Shown piece by piece: positions 1-7,993 of a stretch of DNA of 41,942 bases. Origin of the DNA: Halieaceae bacterium. GTDB taxonomy: Bacteria > Pseudomonadota > Gammaproteobacteria > Pseudomonadales > Halieaceae. Below the pieces are notes generated by a model, which searched no databases, was not told the origin of the DNA, and saw nothing but the letters and a program-made list of their open reading frames with translations. The stretch covers positions 1 through 41,942 of the forward strand of contig CACNSR010000019.1 in the NCBI GenBank assembly GCA_902623175.1. The letters are read 5' to 3'. Numbering within the stretch: position 1 is the stretch's first letter; each line of letters opens with the position of its first letter. Both the position numbers and the translations under genes were made by a program.

Positions 1-133
1 GTGCTTTTTTGGCTGCAGCTTTTTTCTTAGCCGGTGTTTTTTTGGCTACGGCTTTTTTCTTAGCCGGTGCTTTTTTAGCTGCAGCTTTCTTCTTAGCGGG
101 TGCCGCTGTGGCAGCAGATTTTCGACTGGCCAT
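1..133 (-). CDS. N-terminus of a lysine/alanine-repeat basic protein (partial)
   Basis: Only the first 44 codons are in the window; the gene runs off the left edge. After a 13-residue leader (MASRKSAATAAPA) the protein consists of 11-residue repeats of the form KKKAAAKKAPA, KKKAVAKKTPA and KKKAAAKKA. The DNA repeat unit is 33 bp. Such Lys/Ala/Pro tracts resemble histone H1-like and AlgP-like tails of proteobacteria, which bind DNA or nucleic acids non-specifically. I can see only the tail-like segment, so a folded domain further on (for example HU-like) cannot be excluded. The ATG is preceded by AAGAGGA about 11 nt upstream. The gene is divergent from sfsA. Confidence 0.6.
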   Translation of the reverse strand, partial: MASRKSAATAAPAKKKAAAKKAPAKKKAVAKKTPAKKKAAAKKA

Positions 134-297
134 GGTGATGTCGTTCCTCTTAAATGTCCCGGCAGCCAATGCCGTGACTAATTGGGCAGGGGAAGCTATC
201 AGACTTCACCGGCCTGTGCTACCGCTGATTTTCGCGAAGCTCATCATCTCGCGGCGGTGCCAAGGGGTCAGACGCGGGTCATGACGGAACAAATACT

Positions 298-999
298 ATG
301 AATTTTCCACCCTTAACGCGCGCGAGCTTGATAAGGCGCTACAAGCGCTTCCTTGCGGACGTGCTGCTGCCCAATGCTGACACGCCGGTCTGCGTTCACT
401 GTCCCAATACCGGTGCTATGACCGGCTGCCAGACAGCCGAATCGGCGGTGTGGCTGTCCCACCATGACAACCCAGAGCGCAAGCTGGCTTGGACCTGGGA
501 GTTAGTGGAAACAGAGGCAGGAATGGCTTGTATTCACTCGGCGCGGGCCAATGATGTTGTTGAGGAGGCTTTGCGAGACGGCCATTTCCCCGCACTATTT
601 CCCGCCGGCGCTGATTTGCGGCGAGAGGTCAAACTTGCGGAGGGATCGAGGGCGGATTTTTTTATCCCGGCAGATGACGGCCTGTATGTGGAGGTGAAAT
701 CCGTCACCTTGCACTGTGGTGATGGCGCGGGTGCCTTCCCCGATGCGGTGAGTGCGCGGGCGACCAAGCACCTGCTTGAGTCGCAGTCGGCAATGGAGCG
801 TGGTCATCGTTCTGCCCTGGTTTTCGCGGTGTTGCACGATGGTATTACCCGGGTGGCGCCAGCACAGGACATTGATCCAATCTATGCGTCGGCTTTGCGT
901 CAGGCAATGGCCAGCGGGCTGGAGGTCTACACGCTACTCAATGACATTACTATTGACGGGATTTATCCTGTGGCCGCACACAGGTGGGATACACATTAG
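298..999 (+). CDS. sfsA: Sugar fermentation stimulation protein SfsA
   Basis: The protein has 233 aa, the usual SfsA length. The HCPNTGAM motif (residues 34-41) is typical of the family. SRADFF around Asp120, followed by Glu132-Val-Lys134, matches the PD-(D/E)xK-nuclease-like core that SfsA carries behind an N-terminal OB-type domain. SfsA was first described in E. coli as a factor that stimulates maltose gene expression; it binds DNA, and its exact role is unsettled. In many gammaproteobacteria it sits near dksA, which is not in this window. The ATG at 298 has only a weak upstream GGAAC. The end of the gene is 2 nt before the ATG of the M15 peptidase, so the two are probably co-transcribed. 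Confidence 0.93.
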   Translation: MNFPPLTRASLIRRYKRFLADVLLPNADTPVCVHCPNTGAMTGCQTAESAVWLSHHDNPERKLAWTWELVETEAGMACIHSARANDVVEEALRDGHFPALFPAGADLRREVKLAEGSRADFFIPADDGLYVEVKSVTLHCGDGAGAFPDAVSARATKHLLESQSAMERGHRSALVFAVLHDGITRVAPAQDIDPIYASALRQAMASGLEVYTLLNDITIDGIYPVAAHRWDTH

Positions 1000-1001
1000 C
1001 T

Positions 1002-1703
1002 ATGCAGCAGTCATTGATTGCTTTTGGCCTCTCGACGGAGCATCTCGTCTCCATCCCACCCGATTTCCGGGTGGAGAATGAGACCGCGAACGCCTTTCAA
1101 GCTCTCGGGCGCCGCGCCGCGGAGCGGGGTTTGGACCTTCGTGTCGCGTCGGCTTTTCGGGACTATGACCGACAGGTGCGCATCATTAACGACAAGTGGA
1201 CGGGGGCTCGACCTGTCACCGATGGAGAAGGCCGACTGCTTGTTCGCGCTCGGCACGATGATGAAGAGTGGCTGAATCTCATTTTGCGATTTTCCGCATT
1301 GCCGGGCATGTCGCGACACCACTGGGGTACAGATCTGGATGTCTGGGATGCGTCGGCGGTAGATGTGGACTATCGCCCGCTATTGTCTCCCTTCGAATAC
1401 GGTCCCTCGGGTCCTTTTTGCGAGATGACGCGGTGGCTGGATGAATTGATGGCTGCTCATGATGCTGAGGGCTTTTACAGGCCCTATGCCTCGGACCGGG
1501 GAGGGATTGCACCGGAGGCATGGCATATCAGTTACCGGCCTGCGGCTATAAAGTATCAGGATATGGTGTCAGCCGAGTTGCTTATTCCCTTATGGCGAGG
1601 GGAACCCGATGCTCGCGGCAACGTCCATGAGCCGCTGGCGATGCTGGAGGTGATCGAGCCCAAGGTGGATCATCTTATGGAGCGCTTCGTCGCAGTCCCT
1701 TGA
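1002..1703 (+). CDS. M15-family D-Ala-D-Ala carboxypeptidase (VanY-like)
   Basis: The protein has 233 aa from the ATG at 1002. A GTG at 984 would also give an open frame but would overlap sfsA by 16 nt; the ATG just after the sfsA stop is preferred. Family signature: SRHHWGTDLD (Ser104, His106, Asp113) fits the SxHxxGxxxD zinc motif of M15B peptidases, and EAWH near Glu172-His175 supplies the catalytic Glu and third zinc ligand. The predicted role is trimming the terminal D-Ala of peptidoglycan stem peptides. I see no obvious N-terminal signal peptide, so the site of action is unclear. A weak GC hairpin follows the stop codon (1706-1729). Confidence 0.85.
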   Translation: MQQSLIAFGLSTEHLVSIPPDFRVENETANAFQALGRRAAERGLDLRVASAFRDYDRQVRIINDKWTGARPVTDGEGRLLVRARHDDEEWLNLILRFSALPGMSRHHWGTDLDVWDASAVDVDYRPLLSPFEYGPSGPFCEMTRWLDELMAAHDAEGFYRPYASDRGGIAPEAWHISYRPAAIKYQDMVSAELLIPLWRGEPDARGNVHEPLAMLEVIEPKVDHLMERFVAVP

Positions 1704-1705
1704 TG

Positions 1706-1729
1706 GCGCCTTGGGTTGCCGCGAGGCGC
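1706..1729 (+). terminator. Weak hairpin after the M15 peptidase gene
   Basis: GCGCCT (1706-1711) pairs with AGGCGC (1724-1729) across a 12-nt loop, just after the stop codon. There is no clear T tract, so this is at best a weak or factor-dependent terminator. The 1704-1808 gap lies between two convergent genes. Confidence 0.25.
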
Positions 1730-1808
1730 TTCTACCAATGTCATGCATCCTATTGCTCTTGTGCGTCTAGTGATGTGTGTCTCCTCATCTCGCGGATTTG
1801 GACCATTA

Positions 1809-3068
1809 CTAGTCAGACCAAGCCTTGCAGCGACGGGGAACGAGCACTTTTTTTAGCCGGGTGTAGCGCGGCATGCCTTGCTGATAGTCGGGGTAGGCCT
1901 CGCCGGCAATCAGGGGCTCAAAATACGACCGCCCCGCGGCGGTGACGCCAAAGCCATCTTTGCTGATAAACCGACGCGGCATTTTCTTCTCGCGGTTGGC
2001 CACTCGATGCAGCTGTGCAGTGCCAATAGCCCAGCGATAGGGTTTAGTCGAACGCCGCTCGACGGTTGGCATTACCGCATTGGCGCCTTCAAGGGCCAGC
2101 TCCACGGCCGCCTTACCCAGTGCGAGGGCCTGATCGACATCCGTCTGGCTGGCAATGTGGCGGGCAGCACGTTGCAGATAATCCGCGACCGCCCAGTGGT
2201 ATTTGTATCCCAGCTTGTCTTTGACTATGCCGGCCAACAATGGTGCCAAACCACCCAGCTGAGCATGTCCAAAGGCATCTCGCTCACCCTGATCCGACAG
2301 GAGTCTGCCATCCGCAGTGCTCGTGCCTTCCGAGGCGACAACGACGCAGTATCCGCGGCGTTTCACACATTGGTCGACCTTACTCAGGAATTTTTTCTGA
2401 TCGAAGGCGATTTCGGGGAACAAAATAATATGTGGCGCGTCGCCGCGCTCGCTTGCAGCCAGTGCACTGGCGCCAGCGATCCAGCCGGCGTGTCGACCCA
2501 TCACCTCGAGAATGAAGACCTTGGTTGAGGTCGCGCACATCGACTCGATATCGAGGGCCGCCTCGCGCGTTGAAATCGCCACATACTTGGCGACGGAGCC
2601 AAAGCCAGGGCAGTTATCTGTCTCCGGCAGGTCGTTATCAATGGTTTTCGGCACGTGGATCGCCTGAATGGGGTAGCCCATCTGCTCACTGATTTGTGAA
2701 ACTTTCAGGCAAGTATCTGCCGAGTCGCCGCCGCCGTTGTAGAGAAAGTAGCCAATATTGTGGGCGCGGAAGACCTCGATTAGGCGCTCATACTCGGCAC
2801 GATTCTCATCAAAACCTCTGAGCTTGTATCGACAGGAACCGAAAGCGCCGCCGGGGGTGGTCTTGAGTCCTTCGATCGCCCGGCGGCTTTCCCGCGACGT
2901 ATCGATCAACTCCTCTTTCAGCGCGCCGACAATCCCGTTTTGTCCCGCGAGGACTTTGCCAAAACTTTGGGGGTGCGCACGCGCAGTTTGAATGACGCCG
3001 GCGGCCGAAGCGTTGATAACGGTTGTGACGCCGCCGGATTGGGCGTAGAAGAGATTGCGTTGACTCAT
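1809..3068 (-). CDS. pfp: Pyrophosphate-dependent 6-phosphofructokinase
   Basis: The protein has 419 aa. It phosphorylates fructose-6-phosphate to the 1,6-bisphosphate, in PPi enzymes reversibly and using pyrophosphate. GGGDS (112-116) corresponds to the phosphoryl-donor loop. PKTIDND (140-146) carries the lysine that replaces the small residue of ATP enzymes and marks PPi-dependent PFKs. MGRHAGW (190-196) is the substrate-binding motif. Size and motifs suit the 400-420 aa PPi-type group found in methanotrophs and marine gammaproteobacteria. The gene is divergent from mpl with 103 nt between the starts. Donor specificity (PPi versus ATP) is inferred from the motifs, not proven. Confidence 0.87.
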   Translation of the reverse strand: MSQRNLFYAQSGGVTTVINASAAGVIQTARAHPQSFGKVLAGQNGIVGALKEELIDTSRESRRAIEGLKTTPGGAFGSCRYKLRGFDENRAEYERLIEVFRAHNIGYFLYNGGGDSADTCLKVSQISEQMGYPIQAIHVPKTIDNDLPETDNCPGFGSVAKYVAISTREAALDIESMCATSTKVFILEVMGRHAGWIAGASALAASERGDAPHIILFPEIAFDQKKFLSKVDQCVKRRGYCVVVASEGTSTADGRLLSDQGERDAFGHAQLGGLAPLLAGIVKDKLGYKYHWAVADYLQRAARHIASQTDVDQALALGKAAVELALEGANAVMPTVERRSTKPYRWAIGTAQLHRVANREKKMPRRFISKDGFGVTAAGRSYFEPLIAGEAYPDYQQGMPRYTRLKKVLVPRRCKAWSD

Positions 3069-3171
3069 GCTGAATTGTTTGGGTGGGCTGTCAGGAAGTG
3101 CGTACCGTAGACCTCGCGGGAGCCATTGGCAAACCGCCCATGATAACCTCGTCCCAGTGTGGAGAACCTCC

Positions 3172-4551
3172 TTGTCTGATCACATTCACATTCTCGGTAT
3201 TTGCGGCACGTTTATGGGCGGCTTGGCGTTGCTGGCGCGTGAGTCAGGTTTTTCGGTCACGGGTTCTGACCGCAATATTTACCCGCCCATGAGCACCCAG
3301 CTTCTCAAAAGCGATATCCCCCTCGTCGACGGCTACGATGCCGATCAACTTTCGCCCGAGCCCGATTGTGTGGTGGTGGGCAACGCGCTGTCCCGCGGTC
3401 AGCCGGTTGTAGAGGCGATGCTGAACGGCGGCATCCCTTACACCTCGGGGCCGGAATGGCTGGGTCGCCATATTCTTCAGGATCAATGGGTGCTCGCCGT
3501 ATCGGGTACCCATGGCAAAACAAGTACGGCCAGCATGCTGGCATGGATTCTGGAGCAGGCCGGCCTTCAACCCGGCTTTTTGATCGGCGGGATCCCTACT
3601 AACTTTGGCCTGTCCGCCCGACTAGGTGGCGGCGACTATTTTGTGGTTGAGGCAGATGAATATGATTCAGCCTTTTTCGACAAGCGGTCCAAGTTCGTTC
3701 ATTACCGTCCCAAAACAGCAGTGATCAATAATCTCGAATACGACCATGCCGATATCTTTCCCGACCTCGCCGCGATCGAAACCCAGTTCCATCATTTGGT
3801 GCGATGTATTCCCAGCGACGGGTTGATTGTTCGCGGTGGCGGCGAGGTTATCGATCGCGTTTTGGACAAAGGGTGTTGGACCCCGGTCGAGACCGTCGCA
3901 GATGCCGATGAAGCGCAGTCTGCCGCCGGTTGGACCTGGCGTGCGTTGTCCTCTGCAGCGGACGCTATTGCCATTTTGGGGCCTGATGGTGCGGAGGCGG
4001 AGCTGCATTGGGAGCTCATCGGGTCTCACAATGCGGCCAATGCGACCGCTGCGATTGCTGCGGCGCATCATGTCGGGGTGTCTCTGGATATCTCGATCAA
4101 GGCGCTGGCGTCCTTCACGGGGGTGAAGCGTCGGCTGGAATTATTGGGAAAGCCTGATGGTGTGGCGGTTTACGATGATTTCGCTCACCATCCAACCGCG
4201 ATCGAGGGAACGCTGAAGGCGCTCCGCGGGCGGGTCGATGTAGGAAAGCTCATCGCGATCATAGAGCCTCGGTCCAATACCATGCGATTGGGTGAGCACA
4301 AAGGCGCCGTAGTGGGATGCGCGGAGGCGGCCGACTATGCGCTGTGGCTAACGTCGCCTGATCTGCAATGGGATTTGGGTAGTATTGTGACCGCCCAGGG
4401 ACAGGACGCCCTCAAGAGCACAGAGGCCCTGATTGATCGGGCACTGGCTGTGGCAGTACCTGGAGATAGCATTGTCATCATGAGTAACGGTGGATTTGAA
4501 GGCCTACACGGCCGCTTGCTGGCGGCGCTGGAAGAGCGCGCTCAGTCGTGA
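3172..4551 (+). CDS. mpl: UDP-N-acetylmuramate:L-Ala-gamma-D-Glu-mDAP ligase
   Basis: Mpl joins recycled murein tripeptide to UDP-MurNAc in cytoplasmic peptidoglycan recycling. The start of the protein, HIHILGICGTFMGGLA, is nearly identical to that of E. coli Mpl. The ATP-binding GTHGKTS loop is at about 112-118, followed by the Mur-ligase central and C-terminal domains. I chose the TTG at 3172, which has GGAG 7 nt upstream and gives 459 aa, against about 457 in E. coli. The open frame extends upstream to 3067 but that segment has no family similarity and overlaps the divergent phosphofructokinase start. The stop overlaps the next gene's GTG by 4 nt (GTGA), so mpl and the transporter gene are translationally coupled. 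Confidence 0.94.
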   Translation: MSDHIHILGICGTFMGGLALLARESGFSVTGSDRNIYPPMSTQLLKSDIPLVDGYDADQLSPEPDCVVVGNALSRGQPVVEAMLNGGIPYTSGPEWLGRHILQDQWVLAVSGTHGKTSTASMLAWILEQAGLQPGFLIGGIPTNFGLSARLGGGDYFVVEADEYDSAFFDKRSKFVHYRPKTAVINNLEYDHADIFPDLAAIETQFHHLVRCIPSDGLIVRGGGEVIDRVLDKGCWTPVETVADADEAQSAAGWTWRALSSAADAIAILGPDGAEAELHWELIGSHNAANATAAIAAAHHVGVSLDISIKALASFTGVKRRLELLGKPDGVAVYDDFAHHPTAIEGTLKALRGRVDVGKLIAIIEPRSNTMRLGEHKGAVVGCAEAADYALWLTSPDLQWDLGSIVTAQGQDALKSTEALIDRALAVAVPGDSIVIMSNGGFEGLHGRLLAALEERAQS

Positions 4552-7076
4552 CCCAGGTCGAGCAATTTTATTCGTTGATTTTGCGCAAACCGATCTGGGT
4601 GTTGATGTGTTTCGCCTTGGTTATTGGATTGGCTTTGCTACAGCTTCCCAAGCTACGGTTGGATGCCTCCTCTGACTCTTTGTTGCTTCAGGGCGACCCC
4701 GATCTGGCCTACTTCCGCGAATCCGCCGAGAAGTACGCAGGTGACGAGTTTCTGATACTGACGTGGGAGCCCGGGGTCCCGCTCCTCTCTGATGACTCGC
4801 TGGAACCACTGGCGGCGATGGTCGACGAGCTCGCGCGACTGCGTGGCGTAGCGAGTGTGACCACGGTGCTCGACGTGCCGCTGCTGGAGAGCCCGCCGCT
4901 GTCCCTGACTGATTTGGCTCGCGCCGACACTATTGCCACTCTGCGTGACCCTGAGGTGGATCGGGAGCTGGCGCTGAAGGAGCTCACAACCAGTCCGATT
5001 TATCGCAATCTGTTGGTCAGCGAAAGGGGAGATCTGACGGCGGTGCAGGTCTCTCTTGATGCTGATGAATTGGCTGAAGCGCTACTAGATGAGCGTGAGG
5101 CCTTGCGCACGCAAAAGCGCGAAGGGGCTCTGGATGTTGAAGGCACAGGGCGATTGGCGCAGGTAGAGGCGGATTACGACCTGGCGCTGGCGAGGGTCGC
5201 TGCCGAGCGGGACCGTATGGTGGCCGCTGTGCGCGATGTGGCGGAGCGCTTTCGCCCCTATGCCAAGATCTTTGTCGGTGGCGTACCGATGATCGCCGCA
5301 GACATGATGGCTTTTGTGCGTTCCGATCTGGTGACCTTTGGCACGGCCATTCTGGCAGTTATGGCGGTGGTGCTGTGGCTCGTTTTTCGCAGTTGGAAAT
5401 GGGTATTCATCCCTTTGATTACATGTAGCGCGACCGCAACCTTGCTACTGGGCGTGCTGGCGGGCACAGACTGGCGTATGACGGTCATCTCATCGAATTC
5501 GGTGGCGGTGTTATTGATTATCACGCTGTCGCTGTCGATTCACCTGGTGGTGCGATATCGCGAGTTGCAGCTGCAGCAACCGGACACCCCCCGCGAGCAG
5601 CTCTCCGCCAGCGCAGCGAGACTGATGATGGTGCCCTGTCTCTACACGGCCATGACCACCATCGTGGCATTCACTTCGTTGGTGTTAGCGGGCCTGCAAC
5701 CCGTGATTGATTTTGGCTGGATGATGACCACCGGCATCGTCTTGGGTTTTTGCTCCGCGTTTACGGCAGTGCCTGCCCTGATGGTGGTCATTCCTGACAA
5801 GCCACTGACTACGGGAGGCCAGGCAGAGAGGCCTTTCACGATTCGGTTCGCGCACGTGGTGCAGCAGCATGGCCGTCTGGTTGTGACAGCCACGGTGGGT
5901 TTAGTGTTGCTGTCAGTGGCCGGTGTTCGCGCTCTGGAAGTCGAGAACCGTTTTATTGATTATTTCAAGGAACACACCGAGATCTATCAGGGGATGGAGC
6001 TTCTGGACGCGCGCCTGGGCGGCACGATCCCACTGGATGTGATTCTCGAAGCTCCTGCGGAAGAACCTGAAGTCGCTGAAACCGCACCTCCTCCTGATGA
6101 AGAGGGCTGGGAAGACGACGATGACGGCTTTTTCGACGACGCGTTCAACATTGATTTCGGCTTTGGCGCGGACGAAACGCAGGCAGCGGGCTATTGGTTT
6201 TCTGTGCCGGGGCGTCAACTGGTCGATCAGGTTCACGCCATTATCGAGAGTCGGGCTGAGTCGGGAAAAGTCTTGTCGCTATCCACCGCATTTGAAGTCA
6301 TGGACGGCCTGTATGGGGGAAAGCTGGGCGGCGTCGAGCTGGCGCTGGTGGAGAACAGTTTGCCCGACGACGTCAATGATGCCTTGGTGACGCCTTTTTA
6401 TTTTGCTGAGGAGCAGGAGGCACGACTGAGTGTCAGGGTGATGGAGACCAGCGAATCGTTGCGACGCGATGCTTACTTGAGAGAGTTGCGCGAGCAGATT
6501 TTGGACGAGACAGGTATTGAGCCCGAGCGCCTGAAGTTCACCTCCTTGCTGGTGCTCTACAACAACGTCCTTCAAAGCTTGTTCCAGTCGCAGATTATGA
6601 CGCTCGGTGCCGTCTTCATCGCCATCGGGTTGATGTTCTGGATATTGTTCCGATCACTGGCTTTGGCGCTGGTGGCTTTGGCGCCCAATATTCTTGCAGC
6701 AGGTCTGGTTTTGGGGCTGATGGGTTTGGCCGGTATACCGCTCGACATTATGACGATTACGATTGCGGCGATTGTGGTCGGGATCGGGGTCGATGACTGT
6801 ATCCACTATCTCCATCGTTTTAGGGATGAAATTGCAGTGGATCAAGATTACCGATCCGCGATGTTGCGCAGTCACAGCAGTATCGGGCGGGCGATGTACT
6901 ACACCACACTGACTGTAGTGGTGGGGTTCGCCATGCTCACCTTGTCTAACTTCACCCCGAGTCTGTATTTCGGCGTGTTGACGGTGGTCGCCATGATCGC
7001 CGCTGTCGCGGGTGCACTGCTATTACTGCCACAGTTGATCATGATCTTCAGGCCCTTTGGTCCGGATCACGGCTAA
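4548..7076 (+). CDS. RND/MMPL-superfamily transporter
   Basis: The protein has 842 aa and a duplicated architecture. Each half has one membrane segment, a large extracytoplasmic loop, then a bundle of about five membrane segments: the first at about residues 15-35, bundles near 260-420 and 680-840. GVDDCIHYLHRF near residue 750 is the conserved acidic motif of the MMPL/patched-like branch of RND exporters (compare HpnN and other lipid exporters). An unusual strongly acidic Asp/Glu stretch lies in the second loop at about residues 504-535. The GTG start is set by the 4-nt overlap with mpl. Substrate unknown; export of a lipid or hydrophobic compound is inference from the family. No membrane-fusion or outer-membrane partner gene is adjacent. 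Confidence 0.85.
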   Translation: MTQVEQFYSLILRKPIWVLMCFALVIGLALLQLPKLRLDASSDSLLLQGDPDLAYFRESAEKYAGDEFLILTWEPGVPLLSDDSLEPLAAMVDELARLRGVASVTTVLDVPLLESPPLSLTDLARADTIATLRDPEVDRELALKELTTSPIYRNLLVSERGDLTAVQVSLDADELAEALLDEREALRTQKREGALDVEGTGRLAQVEADYDLALARVAAERDRMVAAVRDVAERFRPYAKIFVGGVPMIAADMMAFVRSDLVTFGTAILAVMAVVLWLVFRSWKWVFIPLITCSATATLLLGVLAGTDWRMTVISSNSVAVLLIITLSLSIHLVVRYRELQLQQPDTPREQLSASAARLMMVPCLYTAMTTIVAFTSLVLAGLQPVIDFGWMMTTGIVLGFCSAFTAVPALMVVIPDKPLTTGGQAERPFTIRFAHVVQQHGRLVVTATVGLVLLSVAGVRALEVENRFIDYFKEHTEIYQGMELLDARLGGTIPLDVILEAPAEEPEVAETAPPPDEEGWEDDDDGFFDDAFNIDFGFGADETQAAGYWFSVPGRQLVDQVHAIIESRAESGKVLSLSTAFEVMDGLYGGKLGGVELALVENSLPDDVNDALVTPFYFAEEQEARLSVRVMETSESLRRDAYLRELREQILDETGIEPERLKFTSLLVLYNNVLQSLFQSQIMTLGAVFIAIGLMFWILFRSLALALVALAPNILAAGLVLGLMGLAGIPLDIMTITIAAIVVGIGVDDCIHYLHRFRDEIAVDQDYRSAMLRSHSSIGRAMYYTTLTVVVGFAMLTLSNFTPSLYFGVLTVVAMIAAVAGALLLLPQLIMIFRPFGPDHG

Positions 7077-7330
7077 TGGATTGTCGACCACAGTGCGGCG
7101 CCTGCTGCATCGCGCCGGCCATTCGGCAATCCTTTTGGGGCATGCCCGATGGCAAGCCAGCCGGTTTGTCCTGTTCACATTTATTGGATAACGCGCAGTG
7201 CTACTCGCACGGTGATCCCCGGCGCCCCGCAGTCTGCGACCAGTTCAAACCCGAGCCTGCTGTTTGTGGTAATGGTCGGTCTGAAGCGCTGGCGCTGCTG
7301 AGTGCCCTAGAGCATGAGACGGCGGGCTGA
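7076..7330 (+). CDS. YkgJ-type cysteine-cluster protein
   Basis: This small protein has 84 aa and eight cysteines, starting with CRPQCGACC near the N-terminus and continuing with CSH, CYSHG, VCDQF and VCG. The spacing matches the YkgJ / Fe-S or zinc cysteine-cluster family (CxxCGACC). Function is unknown. The ATG overlaps the last base of the transporter stop codon (TAATG), and the next gene begins 3 nt after its stop. It therefore belongs to the mpl-transporter operon. Metal type cannot be told from sequence. Confidence 0.8.
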   Translation: MDCRPQCGACCIAPAIRQSFWGMPDGKPAGLSCSHLLDNAQCYSHGDPRRPAVCDQFKPEPAVCGNGRSEALALLSALEHETAG

Positions 7331-7333
7331 TCC

Positions 7334-7945
7334 ATGTCTGAGATTGCCCTGTTCCCTCTGTCGTCGGTGTTGTTGCCCTCAGGCCGCATGTCGTTACAGA
7401 TCTTCGAACAGCGCTACCTAGATTTAGTGGCGCACTGTACGCGTGAGAGTGAGGGTTTCGGCATCGTGTGGCTGCAGCAGGGGTCGGAGGTATCGGGAGG
7501 GTCGCTCGATACGCCTAATGTCGGTGAGTACGGTACCTATGCTCGGATCGTCGACTGGGACCAGCTCCCTAATGGTTTGCTCGGCATCACCATTGAAGGG
7601 CACGAGCCCTTCGATGTGCAGTCGGTATGGCGGGAGCCCAGTGGCCTTGTCAAGGCAGAGGTGGAGTGGCGCGACATACCGGAAACCATGCAGCTACCCG
7701 ATCGTCACGCAAGCCTAGCTGAAGTGTTGGAAGGGTTGTTGAGGCATCCCCAGATCCAGCGGTTGCAGCTGGACAGTGACCTCACAGATGGCTGGCGCGT
7801 TGGCGCTCAGCTGGCACAATTGCTGCCCATTGATGAAGGGCTCAAGTATCAGCTTCAGGGACTGACTTCGGTGGACCAGTTACTGGAAGAAATGGATAAC
7901 ATTTTGGTCGAGCTGAGTGGGGAGTCGGACCAGACCCGCGGCTGA
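7334..7945 (+). CDS. LON peptidase substrate-binding-domain protein
   Basis: The protein has 203 aa and matches the stand-alone N-terminal (LAN/PUA-like) domain of Lon: it opens with IALFPLSSVLLPSGRMSLQI, followed by FEQRYLDLV. There is no AAA+ or protease domain, so it is a non-proteolytic relative, common in proteobacteria and of uncertain function; an adaptor role is often suggested. It is the last gene of the run mpl, transporter, YkgJ-type protein, LON domain, all with overlaps or gaps of 3 nt or less. It should not be confused with the full-length Lon-type protease at 37.7-40.2 kb. Confidence 0.88.
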   Translation: MSEIALFPLSSVLLPSGRMSLQIFEQRYLDLVAHCTRESEGFGIVWLQQGSEVSGGSLDTPNVGEYGTYARIVDWDQLPNGLLGITIEGHEPFDVQSVWREPSGLVKAEVEWRDIPETMQLPDRHASLAEVLEGLLRHPQIQRLQLDSDLTDGWRVGAQLAQLLPIDEGLKYQLQGLTSVDQLLEEMDNILVELSGESDQTRG

Positions 7946-7993
7946 AGCAGCAGAGGGCGGCAACGTAGGCCCTGCGAGGCAGGAGAAAAGTGA

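Noticed and set aside
9..284. Forward frame rich in Ala/Phe/Leu at the left edge
   Set aside because: It is the complement of the Lys/Ala repeat gene on the minus strand, which has a proper start and ribosome site.
1878..2528. 216-aa frame antisense to the phosphofructokinase
   Set aside because: Shadow frame; no recognisable motif or ribosome site.
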